DNA from: Sphingobacterium oryzagri | GTDB lineage: Bacteria > Bacteroidota > Bacteroidia > Sphingobacteriales > Sphingobacteriaceae | Length of the DNA stretch: 64,000 nucleotides | Assembly: GCF_028736175.1 (NCBI RefSeq) | Contig: NZ_CP117880.1 | Coordinates: 3,596,001 to 3,660,000 of the forward strand | Direction: 5' to 3' | In this document: in pieces, positions 1-9,176 of the stretch | How positions within the stretch are numbered: position 1 is the first letter of the stretch | Layout of the letters: each line of letters starts with the position of its first letter | Translations under genes and position numbers: made by a program | The notes under the pieces: model-generated | The model's input: only the letters and a program-made list of their open reading frames with translations | Databases searched by the model: none | What the model was told of the DNA's origin: nothing

Positions 1-2247
1 ACCTGGCAGCTCTCCACCAGAAATATCTTTGAATGCTTCTGCTCCGCCCACTTCTTCCAAAGGCACAGGGGCGTTGGTGAAGCGTACATATTTGCCATCC
101 GTGTAGGCGAAGGCTCCATTTAGCGTAAGCGCGTTAAACAAACGGATACTTCCATCTACCTCGACACCTTGCACGCGGACTTGTTCGGCGTTAGCCAAAT
201 AACCTCGGTTTACGCCTGGATCAGGTGTCTGTACCAATGTTTGGTAATCGCTAATATCTGTTCTGTACACTGTAAAATTTAAGATGGCATTCCGTGTCGG
301 AATCGTCTTTACGCCAAGCTCTTTGTGATGCACCGCTTCCGGTTTCACGCGCGCAAGATCCAAAAGGACTTCGCCATTGGCCGTTGGCAATCCACCCACA
401 TTGATACCGATCGGTTTGTAACTCACAGAATACGTAGCAAAAGTGTTCAAACGCGGGTTAAATTTGTATTGTACCGATAATTGACCAGACCAGTTGCCGG
501 CAGATGCATCGGTATTAAAAGATTGATTGGTGTAAATAGCATTTTTCAACGCGAGCAAAGCAGGGTCATCTGTTTCCAGTCCGCCGTAACGCTGGCGATC
601 ATAATTTGCCACTTTTTTGTCGTAGTTATAACGTAATCCCGGCAATACATGAAGTTTGTCGGTTACCGACCAGTCGATCTGCGAGTAAGCAGCAAGACTG
701 GTTGTTTTAATACCATATTGCGTGCGGATACCATAATTGTCAAACAAACCTGGCGTTTGCCACAAGGCGCTTGTCGAGTTTTGCGCAAATCGCCACAAAG
801 CCGAGCCCGCTTCTTCGGTATGCACCGGATCTGTTCGTAAATCCTGATACAAACCATACAAGCCGACTACGCCCGTGATTCGATCGTTGATTTTTCCGGA
901 ATACCGAAACTCCTGCGACCATTGATCGTGCACCGAGTTACCTGCCGAAACCGTGAAGACCGGTAAACCCAGATAATCGCGGTCGTTTAGCGGCACCCAA
1001 TTCCAATAACGCCATGCAGAAGTCGACGTCAGCGTACCGTTTCCGATTTTGATATCGGCATTTAGCGAGATGCCGCCCAACGCATTATCTGCTTTCGATT
1101 GCGTATCCAAATCAACTTTTCTTTCAAAAGCACTAGCGTAAGGCAACGTGTAGCCCAAGTCGGCTATAATGGCGTTAAATTGTCGGTAATCTGCGCGCTG
1201 CGTTTGCACCACACCCGCTACACCCCAACCATAACCATCTGGTTTTTGAGCGGTCGCATCCGCAGCTAACACAAGCTTAATATTCTCATTCGGTGTGTAC
1301 AACAACTGTCCGCGAAAACCCAGGTTATTCATATCATTTATCGCACGATTGGTATGCACATTATACAGTGTCCCGTTACGCTGCGTGCCTGAAAATGAAA
1401 CACGCGCCGCCAAATTTTTTGTGATCGGACCGGTCAAGGATGTTTTTGCCTGAATAAATCCGTAGTTACCATAGCTTAATTCGAAATTTGCTTCCGGACT
1501 AAATTGTGGCAACCGCGAGGTGATGTTGAACGCGCCGGCCGTTGTGTTCTTTCCAAACAATGTTCCTTGTGGACCACGTAAAACCTCTATTTGTTCTATA
1601 TCTATAAAATCCAGCCAGGTTGCAGCAGGTCGCGCGATGTATACGCCATCCAGGTAAAAACCCACACCAGGATCTATACCGTCATTTGTCAAACCATATG
1701 TCGATCCTAAACCGCGGATATTCAAAGTGGTATTACGCGCGTTGGAGGTGTACAACTGTACTGTGGGCACCAATTCTTTCAAACGATTGACATTAAAGGC
1801 TCCCGCATCTTCAATGGCGCTACCGCGAATAAGGGAAACGGGAATCGGAATATCTTGCAGTTGCTCACGGCGGCGTCGCGATGTCACAACAACCTCGCTG
1901 ATGCTTTCCGCGATCGGCTTAAGCTCAATAACAGATGGCGAAGTAGAAACCACGATTGTCTGCTTTTCATAACCCACATAAGATAAAATAATAGTAAACG
2001 GCAATTTTTGGCCGGTTACAAATTGAAATCGCCCCTCACGATCGGTTCTTACGGTATGCGTTACCGCTTCTAGTTGCACGGTAACACCCTCGATAGGTTC
2101 TTTTGTTACGGCATCCAGCACGGTGCCTTCCAGCGAGGCATTAATGATGGGCTTTGTTTCTACCTGCGCATGCAGCGGCGCAAATTGGCAACAAAGCAAA
2201 GCCGTTGCAATCAAATAAAAATAAAACGACACGCTTTTTCTCTTCAT
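1..2247 (-). CDS. TonB-dependent outer membrane receptor, N-terminal 749 residues (runs off the left edge)
   Basis: Reading the minus strand from the ATG at 2247 gives an open frame to base 1 with no stop, so the 3' end lies outside the window. The protein starts with a signal peptide ending in PLHAQ, then a CarboxypepD_reg-like beta-sandwich (about residues 30-115), then a TonB plug domain with the typical motifs RGLGSTYG, YLDGVYIARP and IEVLRGPQGTLFGKN, and then the beginning of a long beta-barrel. The plug style (LRGPQGTLFG, ITSRLPQ) is that of the classical CirA/FhuE-like receptors for iron chelates or small molecules and not that of SusC, and no SusD gene is adjacent in the window. It should sit in the outer membrane and take up a ligand using TonB energy. 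The ligand cannot be read from the sequence. A TATATTTG box lies about 60 bp upstream of the start. Confidence 0.9.
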   Translation of the reverse strand, partial: MKRKSVSFYFYLIATALLCCQFAPLHAQVETKPIINASLEGTVLDAVTKEPIEGVTVQLEAVTHTVRTDREGRFQFVTGQKLPFTIILSYVGYEKQTIVVSTSPSVIELKPIAESISEVVVTSRRRREQLQDIPIPVSLIRGSAIEDAGAFNVNRLKELVPTVQLYTSNARNTTLNIRGLGSTYGLTNDGIDPGVGFYLDGVYIARPAATWLDFIDIEQIEVLRGPQGTLFGKNTTAGAFNITSRLPQFSPEANFELSYGNYGFIQAKTSLTGPITKNLAARVSFSGTQRNGTLYNVHTNRAINDMNNLGFRGQLLYTPNENIKLVLAADATAQKPDGYGWGVAGVVQTQRADYRQFNAIIADLGYTLPYASAFERKVDLDTQSKADNALGGISLNADIKIGNGTLTSTSAWRYWNWVPLNDRDYLGLPVFTVSAGNSVHDQWSQEFRYSGKINDRITGVVGLYGLYQDLRTDPVHTEEAGSALWRFAQNSTSALWQTPGLFDNYGIRTQYGIKTTSLAAYSQIDWSVTDKLHVLPGLRYNYDKKVANYDRQRYGGLETDDPALLALKNAIYTNQSFNTDASAGNWSGQLSVQYKFNPRLNTFATYSVSYKPIGINVGGLPTANGEVLLDLARVKPEAVHHKELGVKTIPTRNAILNFTVYRTDISDYQTLVQTPDPGVNRGYLANAEQVRVQGVEVDGSIRLFNALTLNGAFAYTDGKYVRFTNAPVPLEEVGGAEAFKDISGGELPG

Positions 2248-2308
2248 AATCTCAAATTGTTTAATAGTGATACCTTGCTGTTACCAACGCCAATTGGAAC
2301 ATCCTGCG

Positions 2309-2316
2309 CAAATATA
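2309..2316 (-). promoter_or_regulatory. Bacteroidota -7 box for the TonB-dependent receptor
   Basis: The minus strand reads TATATTTG here, a perfect match to the TAnnTTTG consensus, about 60 bp before the receptor start at 2247. I found no good TTG at the usual 19-21 bp further upstream, so the -33 element is weak or absent. Confidence 0.45.
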
Positions 2317-2379
2317 GAAATATTTACATAAAGACTACTAATTCTATAGATTTAATTTTTTATTTGATTTTTTTAGTGT

Positions 2380-2465
2380 TATATTTGTGGTATCATAAAA
2401 GAACATAAGGTTTTTACCATTGGTTAGTCAAAAGATTCCATAATCCCCGTGTGGAATCTTTTTTT
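2380..2465 (+). ncRNA. Candidate short plus-strand transcript, promoter box to terminator
   Basis: TATATTTG at 2380-2387 matches the TAnnTTTG -7 box, and 2432-2465 is a plus-strand terminator hairpin. Nothing upstream on the plus strand needs terminating, because the neighbour is a minus-strand gene. A transcript of about 70 nt is implied. The only TTTG upstream (2363-2366) is about 13 bp away, shorter than the usual 19-21, so the promoter call is weak. Confidence 0.3.
2432..2465 (+). terminator. Rho-independent terminator
   Basis: The arms AAGATTCCA (2432-2440) and TGGAATCTT (2452-2460) pair perfectly around an 11-nt loop and are followed by five more T residues. The U-tract shows plus-strand orientation. 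Confidence 0.7.
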
Positions 2466-2787
2466 GTTAGCTTTTTAAGCTTGCACGATGAAAGCTCGTA
2501 AAAAACTCGCCCGCTAAAGAGCAAACAAATAGATCATCCGTAGCGCAAGATTGTTTTATGACATGACTATAAAAGAAAGAAGGTGCCTTTTACTTGGGGC
2601 ACCTTCTTTATTGGCGTTGGGCGAGCTTCATTTGCTATATCCCAGATAAACAAATCAAGTTCACGAAGTGAAAAAAGCGTAATGCATCGATCGTTAAAAA
2701 ACCGAAACGCAAAACCACCGGTAACATGCTTTAAAGATAACAAGGAAATTGTTTTCAAAGTAGGACGAAATATTACCTAGTAATCCA
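2466..2787. other. Intergenic region between the receptor and the efflux operon
   Basis: About 320 bp without a convincing gene. The two overlapping 63-65 residue reading frames on opposite strands (2567-2780) have no recognisable domain and span the terminator stem, so I do not call them. The only clear structure is the hairpin at 2576-2609. Confidence 0.5.
2576..2609 (-). terminator. Bidirectional terminator-like hairpin downstream of the efflux operon
   Basis: AAAGAAGGTGCC (2576-2587) pairs with GGCACCTTCTTT (2598-2609), 12 bp perfect with a 10-nt loop. On the minus strand it is followed by a T-rich CTTTTATAG. It lies about 180 bp past the stop of the TolC-like gene, whose operon it probably ends. 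Confidence 0.6.
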
Positions 2788-4056
2788 TCATTTCATCGCG
2801 TTGTCTATCCAATCGTATTGTGCTTGCCAAAGCTCCTTTTGTGCTTTAATATACTCGCTGTTAGCTACATTATAGCTAGCCAGCAAAATTTTCCCAGCCT
2901 GGAAAGCGGTCAATAAAACAGCTTTCTTTTCAACACATAAGGAAACAATATGCTCTAATCCTGCAATTCTCTTTTCCACAGCCTGCAACTTGGCCATTCT
3001 TTTATCCTGCGCGATATCTTCGTGTTGCTGTTCATCTGCCCAATCTAGTTTACGCAAATCTCCTTCCATGGTCGCTTGCCGTAAAGCAGTCTGTCGTTGG
3101 AAATACTGGGATATCGGCAGGCGCAAGGCAATATTAGCGTAGCTATTGCCATACCAAGCCTGGTTGTTAAACAACTGCAATTCATTGGCAAAATACTGCG
3201 TACCGAGGTAGGCATTAAAGCTTAACGTGGGCAAGTACTGCCGTCTGACATCTCGGGTACGCTGATCGGCTAAGCGCTTGTCTACGTCGGCTAGAAGTTT
3301 GCCATAGTACGTTGGTTCATAGCTTTTCAACAGCGAAATAATATGTTCCAACCCGGAGTTCAGTTTGGTAAACGACGTTACATCAGCATACCGGGCCAAA
3401 TCGATATTTGCCACTAGCAAAACCGACCAGGCTTCGGCCAATTGTATTTTTTTTCGCTCCATCTGCTGCTGCGCATCGAGATAGTTTTCCAGCGTTTCGC
3501 GCCCGGCTTCGTACCGATCCCGACTTATGCGCAACAATTCCGCATAGGTGCTCGAGTCTGCTATGGCCATCTCATATTGAGCGCTCGCCAAAACGATAGC
3601 AGCGTAAGCCAACGTCGCCTCGCGCCGCCAGGTTTGCTTCGCATCTTGTGCGCTAATGGTTGCTTTTTCGGTGAGCAGATTTGCCTCCGCTTCGGTTGCT
3701 TTTCGCGACGGATCAAACAATCGCCATTCAAGTTGTGCGCCTACTTTAGACGACCAGTCGGTTGCGAAACGTAGCGGGATAAAACTGCCTGCCGGTGCTG
3801 CAGGATCAAATGCGATGGCTGGAACGGGCGTTGTCGGGACAATCAGATTCCGTTGCAGATTCAAATCACCATAAACTAGCGGCAAACGATCCAATCGGTT
3901 CAACACCTGTTCGCTTTTTTGAAGCTCCACGCGCAGCGTCTCTTTTTCATAAGCACGACTATCCTCAAGCTGCTGCCATAGCTGCTCGATACTTAATGAC
4001 TGTGCAGATAAAAAGCAGGGCAATGTGAATATAATATACAAAAAGACGTATCTCAT
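2788..4056 (-). CDS. TolC-family outer membrane efflux protein
   Basis: A 422-residue protein with a signal peptide ending in PCFLSAQ and two long alpha-helical stretches with the repeated layout of the outer membrane efflux (OEP) fold. Typical segments are SSKVGAQLEWRLFDPSRKA (barrel strand entering the helical domain), the helix around residues 180-220, and a second half ending with a helix around ANSEYIKAQKELW. It should form the trimeric outer membrane channel of the efflux system encoded just upstream. It is the last of four minus-strand genes: its start is 3 bp from the permease stop, so co-translation is likely. Substrate unknown. Confidence 0.85.
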   Translation of the reverse strand: MRYVFLYIIFTLPCFLSAQSLSIEQLWQQLEDSRAYEKETLRVELQKSEQVLNRLDRLPLVYGDLNLQRNLIVPTTPVPAIAFDPAAPAGSFIPLRFATDWSSKVGAQLEWRLFDPSRKATEAEANLLTEKATISAQDAKQTWRREATLAYAAIVLASAQYEMAIADSSTYAELLRISRDRYEAGRETLENYLDAQQQMERKKIQLAEAWSVLLVANIDLARYADVTSFTKLNSGLEHIISLLKSYEPTYYGKLLADVDKRLADQRTRDVRRQYLPTLSFNAYLGTQYFANELQLFNNQAWYGNSYANIALRLPISQYFQRQTALRQATMEGDLRKLDWADEQQHEDIAQDKRMAKLQAVEKRIAGLEHIVSLCVEKKAVLLTAFQAGKILLASYNVANSEYIKAQKELWQAQYDWIDNAMK

Positions 4057-4059
4057 TTT

Positions 4060-5193
4060 TTAGAAAACAGCAGCAGGTTCAAGTTTAGCAATCTTTCTTA
4101 CGGCAAATAACGATCCTCCGATCGATATCAGGAGGGTAACGAGCAGTAAAAACAGCGCAAAGGGAATAGAAATATCGATCAGTAAGCCGCTTTTTGCTAC
4201 CCCCATCTTGAAGCCAAAAAGTAACAACAGGGCAACAACATAGCCCAGCAGCGCATACAAAAAAGCCTGCGCAATGATGAGTTTGTCTACATAACTATTG
4301 CGTGCGCCCATGGCTTTTAATGTTCCATAATCTTTTATTCGATCGAGCGCGGAAGAATACAACGTCAACCCGATAATAAAAAAACCGCTCAACATGGCAA
4401 ATAGCACCAATGTGCCAAAGCTCATACCCATATTTGAAGCAATCAAAATTTCTTTAACGGTAGACTGTTGCAGCTTCTCGGCATCCCAAGCCTGTAGATG
4501 CGGAAAGAAGTTGTTGATCTCCTTAATCGCATCGGCCTTATCAACACCGTCATGCAGTCGCGCAATAATAATGCTTACTTTCGACGGCGCTAGTGAGCCG
4601 TAATGACGCGCGTTGGCCAATGTGCTGTACATTAAGCTCGCACCAAAACCTTGCGCATTTTTGGTGATCAGCCCAATTTTTGCCCGTTTACCATTGATTT
4701 CTATCGGCTTGTCGAGTACTAAATTAGTACCCCAGTTTTTTGCTGAAAAAAATTCAGCAGAAACTACCTCCGGTTCTAAAAGACGTGTTCGTGTGCCCGA
4801 CATAATTTTGCGATCTACTGGTCCAGCTAAAAAGAATGGCGCTTCACTCCCTACGATGGTTACCGGCGCCGTGTTTCCGTCGAGAAAACTGGCTTGCCCG
4901 CTTGTTACCACAACCGGAGATGTCGATTGCACCGAAGGTAAGCTGGCAATCTCCTGAACAAATCGCCGGTCAATCGCGTTGACGCTGTTGATATTGTTGC
5001 TTTGCCGTTCTATGATCCAAACATCGGCTGTGCTCACGGGCGCGTTACCAACGAGATTGCCCATTAAGCCCATCAGAAAAAATAACAAACTGAGTTGTTG
5101 GCCAATCAAAAAGATACTGATGACCACGGCAGTGACGACACCAATACTTTTAGCGCGATCAAATCGAATAAACCTCCAGGCTAAAGCTAGCAT
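4060..5193 (-). CDS. ABC transporter permease of the FtsX/DevC type
   Basis: A protein of 377 residues with one N-terminal membrane helix, a periplasmic domain of about 210 residues and three C-terminal helices, which is the FtsX/MacB/DevC permease layout. The N-terminus (LALAWRFIRFDRAKSIGVV) and the C-terminal DYGTLKAMGARNSYV loop resemble DevC of DevBCA exporters. An upstream in-frame start at 5229 would overlap the adaptor gene by 35 bp. I prefer the ATG at 5193, which immediately follows that gene's TAA (TAATATG). With the ATPase and adaptor it should form the inner membrane part of a tripartite exporter. Confidence 0.85.
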   Translation of the reverse strand: MLALAWRFIRFDRAKSIGVVTAVVISIFLIGQQLSLLFFLMGLMGNLVGNAPVSTADVWIIERQSNNINSVNAIDRRFVQEIASLPSVQSTSPVVVTSGQASFLDGNTAPVTIVGSEAPFFLAGPVDRKIMSGTRTRLLEPEVVSAEFFSAKNWGTNLVLDKPIEINGKRAKIGLITKNAQGFGASLMYSTLANARHYGSLAPSKVSIIIARLHDGVDKADAIKEINNFFPHLQAWDAEKLQQSTVKEILIASNMGMSFGTLVLFAMLSGFFIIGLTLYSSALDRIKDYGTLKAMGARNSYVDKLIIAQAFLYALLGYVVALLLLFGFKMGVAKSGLLIDISIPFALFLLLVTLLISIGGSLFAVRKIAKLEPAAVF

Positions 5194-5194
5194 A

Positions 5195-6151
5195 TTATTG
5201 TATATTGATTTGACAATCGACCTTGGCATTGATCAATAGACCATCCGAGCGATCTGGTTTTATTTTCAAGCGACGGACACGGCGGTCATCGCCTTCATTG
5301 GCACTTTCGTATAGCATTGACTTATCCATCAATGTCGGACTAACGTACACGATCTTGCCAGTGCCAACTGCTCGCTTGCTCCCGACCGCAAAAAAGGAAA
5401 CCGATTGACCTATATTTACCCGATCCACAAAAAGCTCATCGACCTCGGCCTCAACCAATAGCGAATCGGTATTTGCCACGCGGCCTAATGTCGTGCTGGG
5501 CGTGACCGATTGGCCAACCTCAGCCAGCAGTTCTACGATCGTTCCACTTCCGCTGGCCCTAACTTGCAAGGCTTGATAATCTTCTTCGGCTTTACGAATA
5601 TTGATGCGTTGCGCTTTTTGGTCAACAGCCGTAGCCTTTATATCTTGCTGTACGCTTAACAAGCGTTGTTCCTGCTGCTTCCAGGCGTTCGAGTCAGCCT
5701 GCATTTTTTCGCGTGTCTCCGCATTTTTGGCATAAAGAGTATGCGAGGTTTCATATTTTTCGCGCAGCTCAGCAAGTTTAAGTTGTTCTTCCTGTATACT
5801 GCTCTGGCTACTTTTGTTTTGCGCCAGCATCCGCTCCAATTGCACTTTTGAAAGATCGACCGCCAGCGGAGCTGTCTGCTCGGAAAGTTTAATAACGACC
5901 TCACCCGCGTCAACATGGTCGCCCTCTTTTACCATGACTTCCTTAACCAGTCCGGAAACAGGACTGGCCAACCATTCATAGCCATTTGCCGGAACAACCT
6001 TGCCAATGGCCACCACAGTGTTCACCTTAGCCAACATCGTTTCCGTAGTTTCGGTGTCTTGCTGGGGCTTACCCGATTGTTTGCAAGCAGCATATAGCAA
6101 GCCGACCAGCGCAATCAGCAGGAATGGATATTTATTTATAAAAAGCTTCAT
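5195..6151 (-). CDS. Lipidated membrane fusion (HlyD/DevB-type) adaptor protein
   Basis: A protein of 318 residues. The start at 6151 gives MKLFINKYPF followed by a hydrophobic stretch ending YAAC, a plausible lipobox, so the adaptor is probably a lipoprotein (inner membrane or periplasmic face). Next come a barrel-sandwich half (LASPVSGLVKEVMVKEGD), a long coiled-coil hairpin rich in Gln, Lys and Glu (about residues 95-190), the second lipoyl half (VRASGSGTIVELLAEVGQ) and a beta-barrel domain. A longer frame from 6241 would overlap the ATPase gene by 110 bp and lacks a signal sequence at its end, so I reject it. The chosen start still overlaps the ATPase 3' end by 20 bp, which fits translational coupling. 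It links permease and TolC-like channel. Confidence 0.85.
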   Translation of the reverse strand: MKLFINKYPFLLIALVGLLYAACKQSGKPQQDTETTETMLAKVNTVVAIGKVVPANGYEWLASPVSGLVKEVMVKEGDHVDAGEVVIKLSEQTAPLAVDLSKVQLERMLAQNKSSQSSIQEEQLKLAELREKYETSHTLYAKNAETREKMQADSNAWKQQEQRLLSVQQDIKATAVDQKAQRINIRKAEEDYQALQVRASGSGTIVELLAEVGQSVTPSTTLGRVANTDSLLVEAEVDELFVDRVNIGQSVSFFAVGSKRAVGTGKIVYVSPTLMDKSMLYESANEGDDRRVRRLKIKPDRSDGLLINAKVDCQINIQ

Positions 6152-6836
6152 TTGATACAGTATTTGAAACAATGCCTTCCTCCACGTAAATAGTTCGATC
6201 GGCAAATTTACGAAGCCGCAGGTCATGCGAAACCACGACAACGGCCTTTCCGCCTTTGGCCAATGCTTGCAGTTCGTTCATCACCTGGGTCGCACTTTTG
6301 GCGTCTAGCGCGGCCGTCGGTTCATCGCAAAGCAACATCGCCGGTGCGGTAACCAGCGCGCGCGCAATCGCTACACGCTGCTTTTGTCCGCCACTCAACT
6401 TCTTGGGCAAGTTATGTGCCCTATCAGCCAGTCCAAGCGCGGTCAACGCGGCCATCGCTTTCGATCGCGCAGTCGCCAGACTTTCCTTTTGCAAACGCAA
6501 CGGCTGCATCACATTTTCTAACGCGCTGAGTGGTTCTATCAAATTAAATTGCTGAAAAACAAAGCCTACTTCACGTAAGCGTAAATCAGCTAGCGCGTTA
6601 ACACCCATTGCAGATACGGATTTTCCCTGATAAATAACACGACCCGACGTGGGGTAGATCACGAAACCCAATATCGATAATAATGTTGTTTTGCCACTTC
6701 CTGAAGGCCCCATAATCAAGGTCAGCTTACCCGACTCTAATGACAGGGAAGTTTTGGCCAAGGCTGTGATGGTCGAATCGCCTATTTTATAAACTTTCTC
6801 GACCGCTTCCAGACGCATTATTTCTTCGGATATCAT
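6132..6836 (-). CDS. ABC transporter ATP-binding protein (LolD/MacB/DevA type)
   Basis: A 234-residue nucleotide-binding domain with all the motifs: Walker A GPSGSGKTT (about residues 43-51), Q-loop FVFQQFNLI, signature LSGGQKQRVAIARAL, Walker B MLLCDEPTAALD, and the switch His in VVSHD. It powers the adjacent FtsX-type permease. It is the first gene of the four-gene unit, which reads ATPase, adaptor, permease, channel. The start could also be the Met at 6818 (MRLEAVEKVYKIG), which begins where most family members begin. The reading frame alone does not decide. Confidence 0.9.
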   Translation of the reverse strand: MISEEIMRLEAVEKVYKIGDSTITALAKTSLSLESGKLTLIMGPSGSGKTTLLSILGFVIYPTSGRVIYQGKSVSAMGVNALADLRLREVGFVFQQFNLIEPLSALENVMQPLRLQKESLATARSKAMAALTALGLADRAHNLPKKLSGGQKQRVAIARALVTAPAMLLCDEPTAALDAKSATQVMNELQALAKGGKAVVVVSHDLRLRKFADRTIYVEEGIVSNTVSNEAFYK

Positions 6837-6952
6837 CGCTCATGTACTAGTACCGACTAAAATTAAGCAACAATTTTGCGGTAGCCAAGTTTATTCGATA
6901 AATTACAGGAATAGTCGCCGCCGTAAGCTCGGCATTTTACAACATCATACGA

Positions 6953-8302
6953 TCATCTATTGTTAGCACCGATGGATCGAAATGTTTCGAAAACCTGCTC
7001 CCGCTTTAAAAACCACAAACCCAGCTTAGCTGTCGCTACACCATCCACTAATTTATAAGTAAAGGTGATACCGTTTTGATTGTCGGCTTGTGTATCCAGG
7101 CATTTTAATGCCACCTGCGCTCGTTTTTCCAGCAACACGCCGAGATCCGTTATGTGCGTAGAAACGAAAAAAACGCTATCTGCAATACTGTCTACACTGT
7201 CCAAAAAAGCTAACGTAGCTTCGTAAGCATCTTCGTAATTGGTCCCCTTAAACAGTTCATCGAGCAATATCAACATTGGGCCGTGCGCAGCAATATGCCT
7301 ACCCATAGTCTTTAGACGATTTACCTCGGCAAAAAAATGGCTAAATCCCGTAGCCATTTGATCGGCCAGATTGATACTGGTAAACATACCCGCAAAAAGC
7401 GCGGTATGCATGGATACAGCCGGAACGGGCAAGCCTATATGCGCAAGGTATACGCAGCTACCGACACTTTTCAGTAAAGTCGATTTACCGGTCATGTTAG
7501 CACCTGTCAAAAACCAGATGTTTTTGTCACGCCTCACGATCACGTCATTCTTAATCGGGTTTTCAAGAGCTATATGGTACAATCCGTGAATTTCTAGTAA
7601 GCTGCTCGTGTCTTTTTGCTCATTAATAACCGGAAAACTTAGCAGATTGCTATGCAGTGTTTTCGCGATACCGCTCAAAGCATCCAGCGTATATAGTATC
7701 TCAAACAGACTGGCCAAATCGCGTTGCTTTGTAGACCTAAAAAGCTTATCGTATTGCAAGATAAGCGCCCGATGCGTTTTTCCGTCGGTTAGTTTGCGCA
7801 ATGCCGATAAATCCAATCCGTTTAAAAATTGGGTTAGCAGGTGTTCCATACGTTTGAAGACACCTGTTTGCTCACCCGATGTCTTGGATGTTTCGACCAG
7901 TGCATGGATCGTTAAACAGATTGATGCAATTTCGCAAACCGATTGCCGGATAAAAAGGCGATGAACTTGGTGCGATCTTCCAGAAAAAACGGACCAAAAG
8001 CTGTCGATAAAGTAAGACAGTGTGGGTGTAGTCGCGGGAATCGTCGGCGTGCTGGCATAGCGTTCCAAGTCAGCCATCATATATTTATCAAAAAGACCTT
8101 CAATAGGTTCTTTGGCCAGATAAGCAATGGCCTGTTGCCGCTCAATAATCTCCCTTTTACCGTGTAAAGGTTGCAGAAACCAGGCATAGAGCATATCGCG
8201 CCCGCCTAGGGTTTGCGTGTGGTCGAAAAAGCGCAGCAAACTGGCTGAATTCCAATCCAACGCATTAATATCAGTTAGTGTCTGTTTATCTGTCTGGAAC
8301 AT
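6953..8302 (-). CDS. MutS-related ATPase (core and ATPase domains only)
   Basis: A 449-residue protein lacking the mismatch-recognition and connector domains of full MutS (about 850 residues). It begins directly with a MutS core-like helical region (SASLLRFFDHTQTLGGRDML, then LHGKREIIERQQAIAYL) and ends with the ABC-type MutS ATPase. The Walker A motif GANMTGKST lies near residues 267-275 and the Walker B-like segment LILLDELFKGTN follows. Short MutS-like proteins of this kind are common in Bacteroidota and their role is not established. They are not expected to find mismatches without domain I. It has its own gap on both sides and is probably transcribed alone. Confidence 0.85.
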   Translation of the reverse strand: MFQTDKQTLTDINALDWNSASLLRFFDHTQTLGGRDMLYAWFLQPLHGKREIIERQQAIAYLAKEPIEGLFDKYMMADLERYASTPTIPATTPTLSYFIDSFWSVFSGRSHQVHRLFIRQSVCEIASICLTIHALVETSKTSGEQTGVFKRMEHLLTQFLNGLDLSALRKLTDGKTHRALILQYDKLFRSTKQRDLASLFEILYTLDALSGIAKTLHSNLLSFPVINEQKDTSSLLEIHGLYHIALENPIKNDVIVRRDKNIWFLTGANMTGKSTLLKSVGSCVYLAHIGLPVPAVSMHTALFAGMFTSINLADQMATGFSHFFAEVNRLKTMGRHIAAHGPMLILLDELFKGTNYEDAYEATLAFLDSVDSIADSVFFVSTHITDLGVLLEKRAQVALKCLDTQADNQNGITFTYKLVDGVATAKLGLWFLKREQVFETFRSIGANNR

Positions 8303-8401
8303 AAGCGTTAGCCTAAATATACCGATTGCACGAGATAAGCGTAAAAAATTAACGTATTTTAATGCTTCTGTCTATTGTTTTACATGCAATTCTTCATAAC
8401 G

Positions 8402-8435
8402 AAAAAGACATCACGAGATTTCGTAATGTCTTTTT
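8402..8435 (-). terminator. Terminator-like hairpin, symmetric
   Basis: AAAAAGACAT at 8402-8411 pairs with ATGTCTTTTT at 8426-8435, and an inner ACGA/TCGT extends the stem around a GATT loop. A-runs and T-runs on both sides make it usable in either direction. It lies 100 bp upstream of the MutS-related gene and 740 bp past the AraC gene, so its client is unclear. Confidence 0.5.
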
Positions 8436-8824
8436 GAAGTGTGATGAGCTAGACGTCTACAGCGCTACCAACACGTTACAGCCATACATCTTAGCATGTT
8501 CTTTGTGAGTTTTTGATAGTCTGTTTTGCCCAGTTGTCCATCCCCTTGGATATAGTAGTTTAGTTAATTAGTCTGATTACAAAATAATCTACAATTTTAG
8601 TAGACTTTAAATATAATACAAATAACAGCATTAAATCTGGTTCTGAAAAGGAACAAATAATCCATAAATACGCAAAAAATTAGGTGTTAGGATATCGGCG
8701 ACTGATTTGTCATCGGCTAATGCTGCCGGAAACTATTCGGTAGGAAAACCATGAATAAGTCAATTTGGGAAATAAGATGTTTACTTTCCTACGCTGATGA
8801 AGTAATGTTGATCTCCTTTCAGAA

Positions 8825-8872
8825 ACATGTGCCCTAGCCTATTTTCGAGTGAAATAGGTTAGGGCGACATGT
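8825..8872. repeat. Long imperfect inverted repeat
   Basis: The left arm ACATGT-G-CCCTAGCCTATTT and the right arm AAATAGGTTAGGG-CG-ACATGT pair with one G-T wobble and a small internal bulge around a 7-nt loop. No T-tract follows, so it is not an ordinary terminator. Confidence 0.55.
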
Positions 8873-9176
8873 TACAAACAGCTGCAAACTGCTAGCGCAG
8901 TCAAAACAGCTCCTCCCCAATTAAGCAATTATGCTTTTCATAATGTTTCATAAGAAACGGTATCTTAACACGCGTCTTTTGACGCTTTTTCATTAGCTGT
9001 ATACTCCATCGTAATCGATACTCAAAGATGACAAAAGTCAACGGCAACAGCTGTCTCATTTCATATCTTGTTGTTCAGTATGCTAAAATGAGACAATCCA
9101 TAATGAGCTAAAAACCTGTTAGACAACAATTTACCAATAACCCCGTCTATCTGTTTTTAAATTGATAGTACCGCTG

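Larger units (their letters stand above)
8303..9176. other. Gene-poor region with several inverted repeats
   Basis: About 870 bp without a convincing protein gene. It holds a terminator-like stem at 8402-8435, a strong imperfect hairpin at 8825-8872 flanked by ACATGT on both sides, and a 10-bp inverted repeat TGTCTCATTT (9052-9061) / AAATGAGACA (9086-9095). A 30-codon minus-strand frame at 8901-8993 (MKKRQKTRVK start) is possible but unsupported. Confidence 0.5.

Noticed and set aside
2567..2780. Two overlapping 63-65 residue frames on opposite strands
   Set aside because: They cover the terminator hairpin, which forces complementary coding on both strands, and neither resembles a known protein.
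8901..8993. 30-codon minus-strand frame starting MKKRQKTRVK
   Set aside because: Too short to judge, with no purine-rich site before the ATG and no family recognised. Mentioned only as a possibility.
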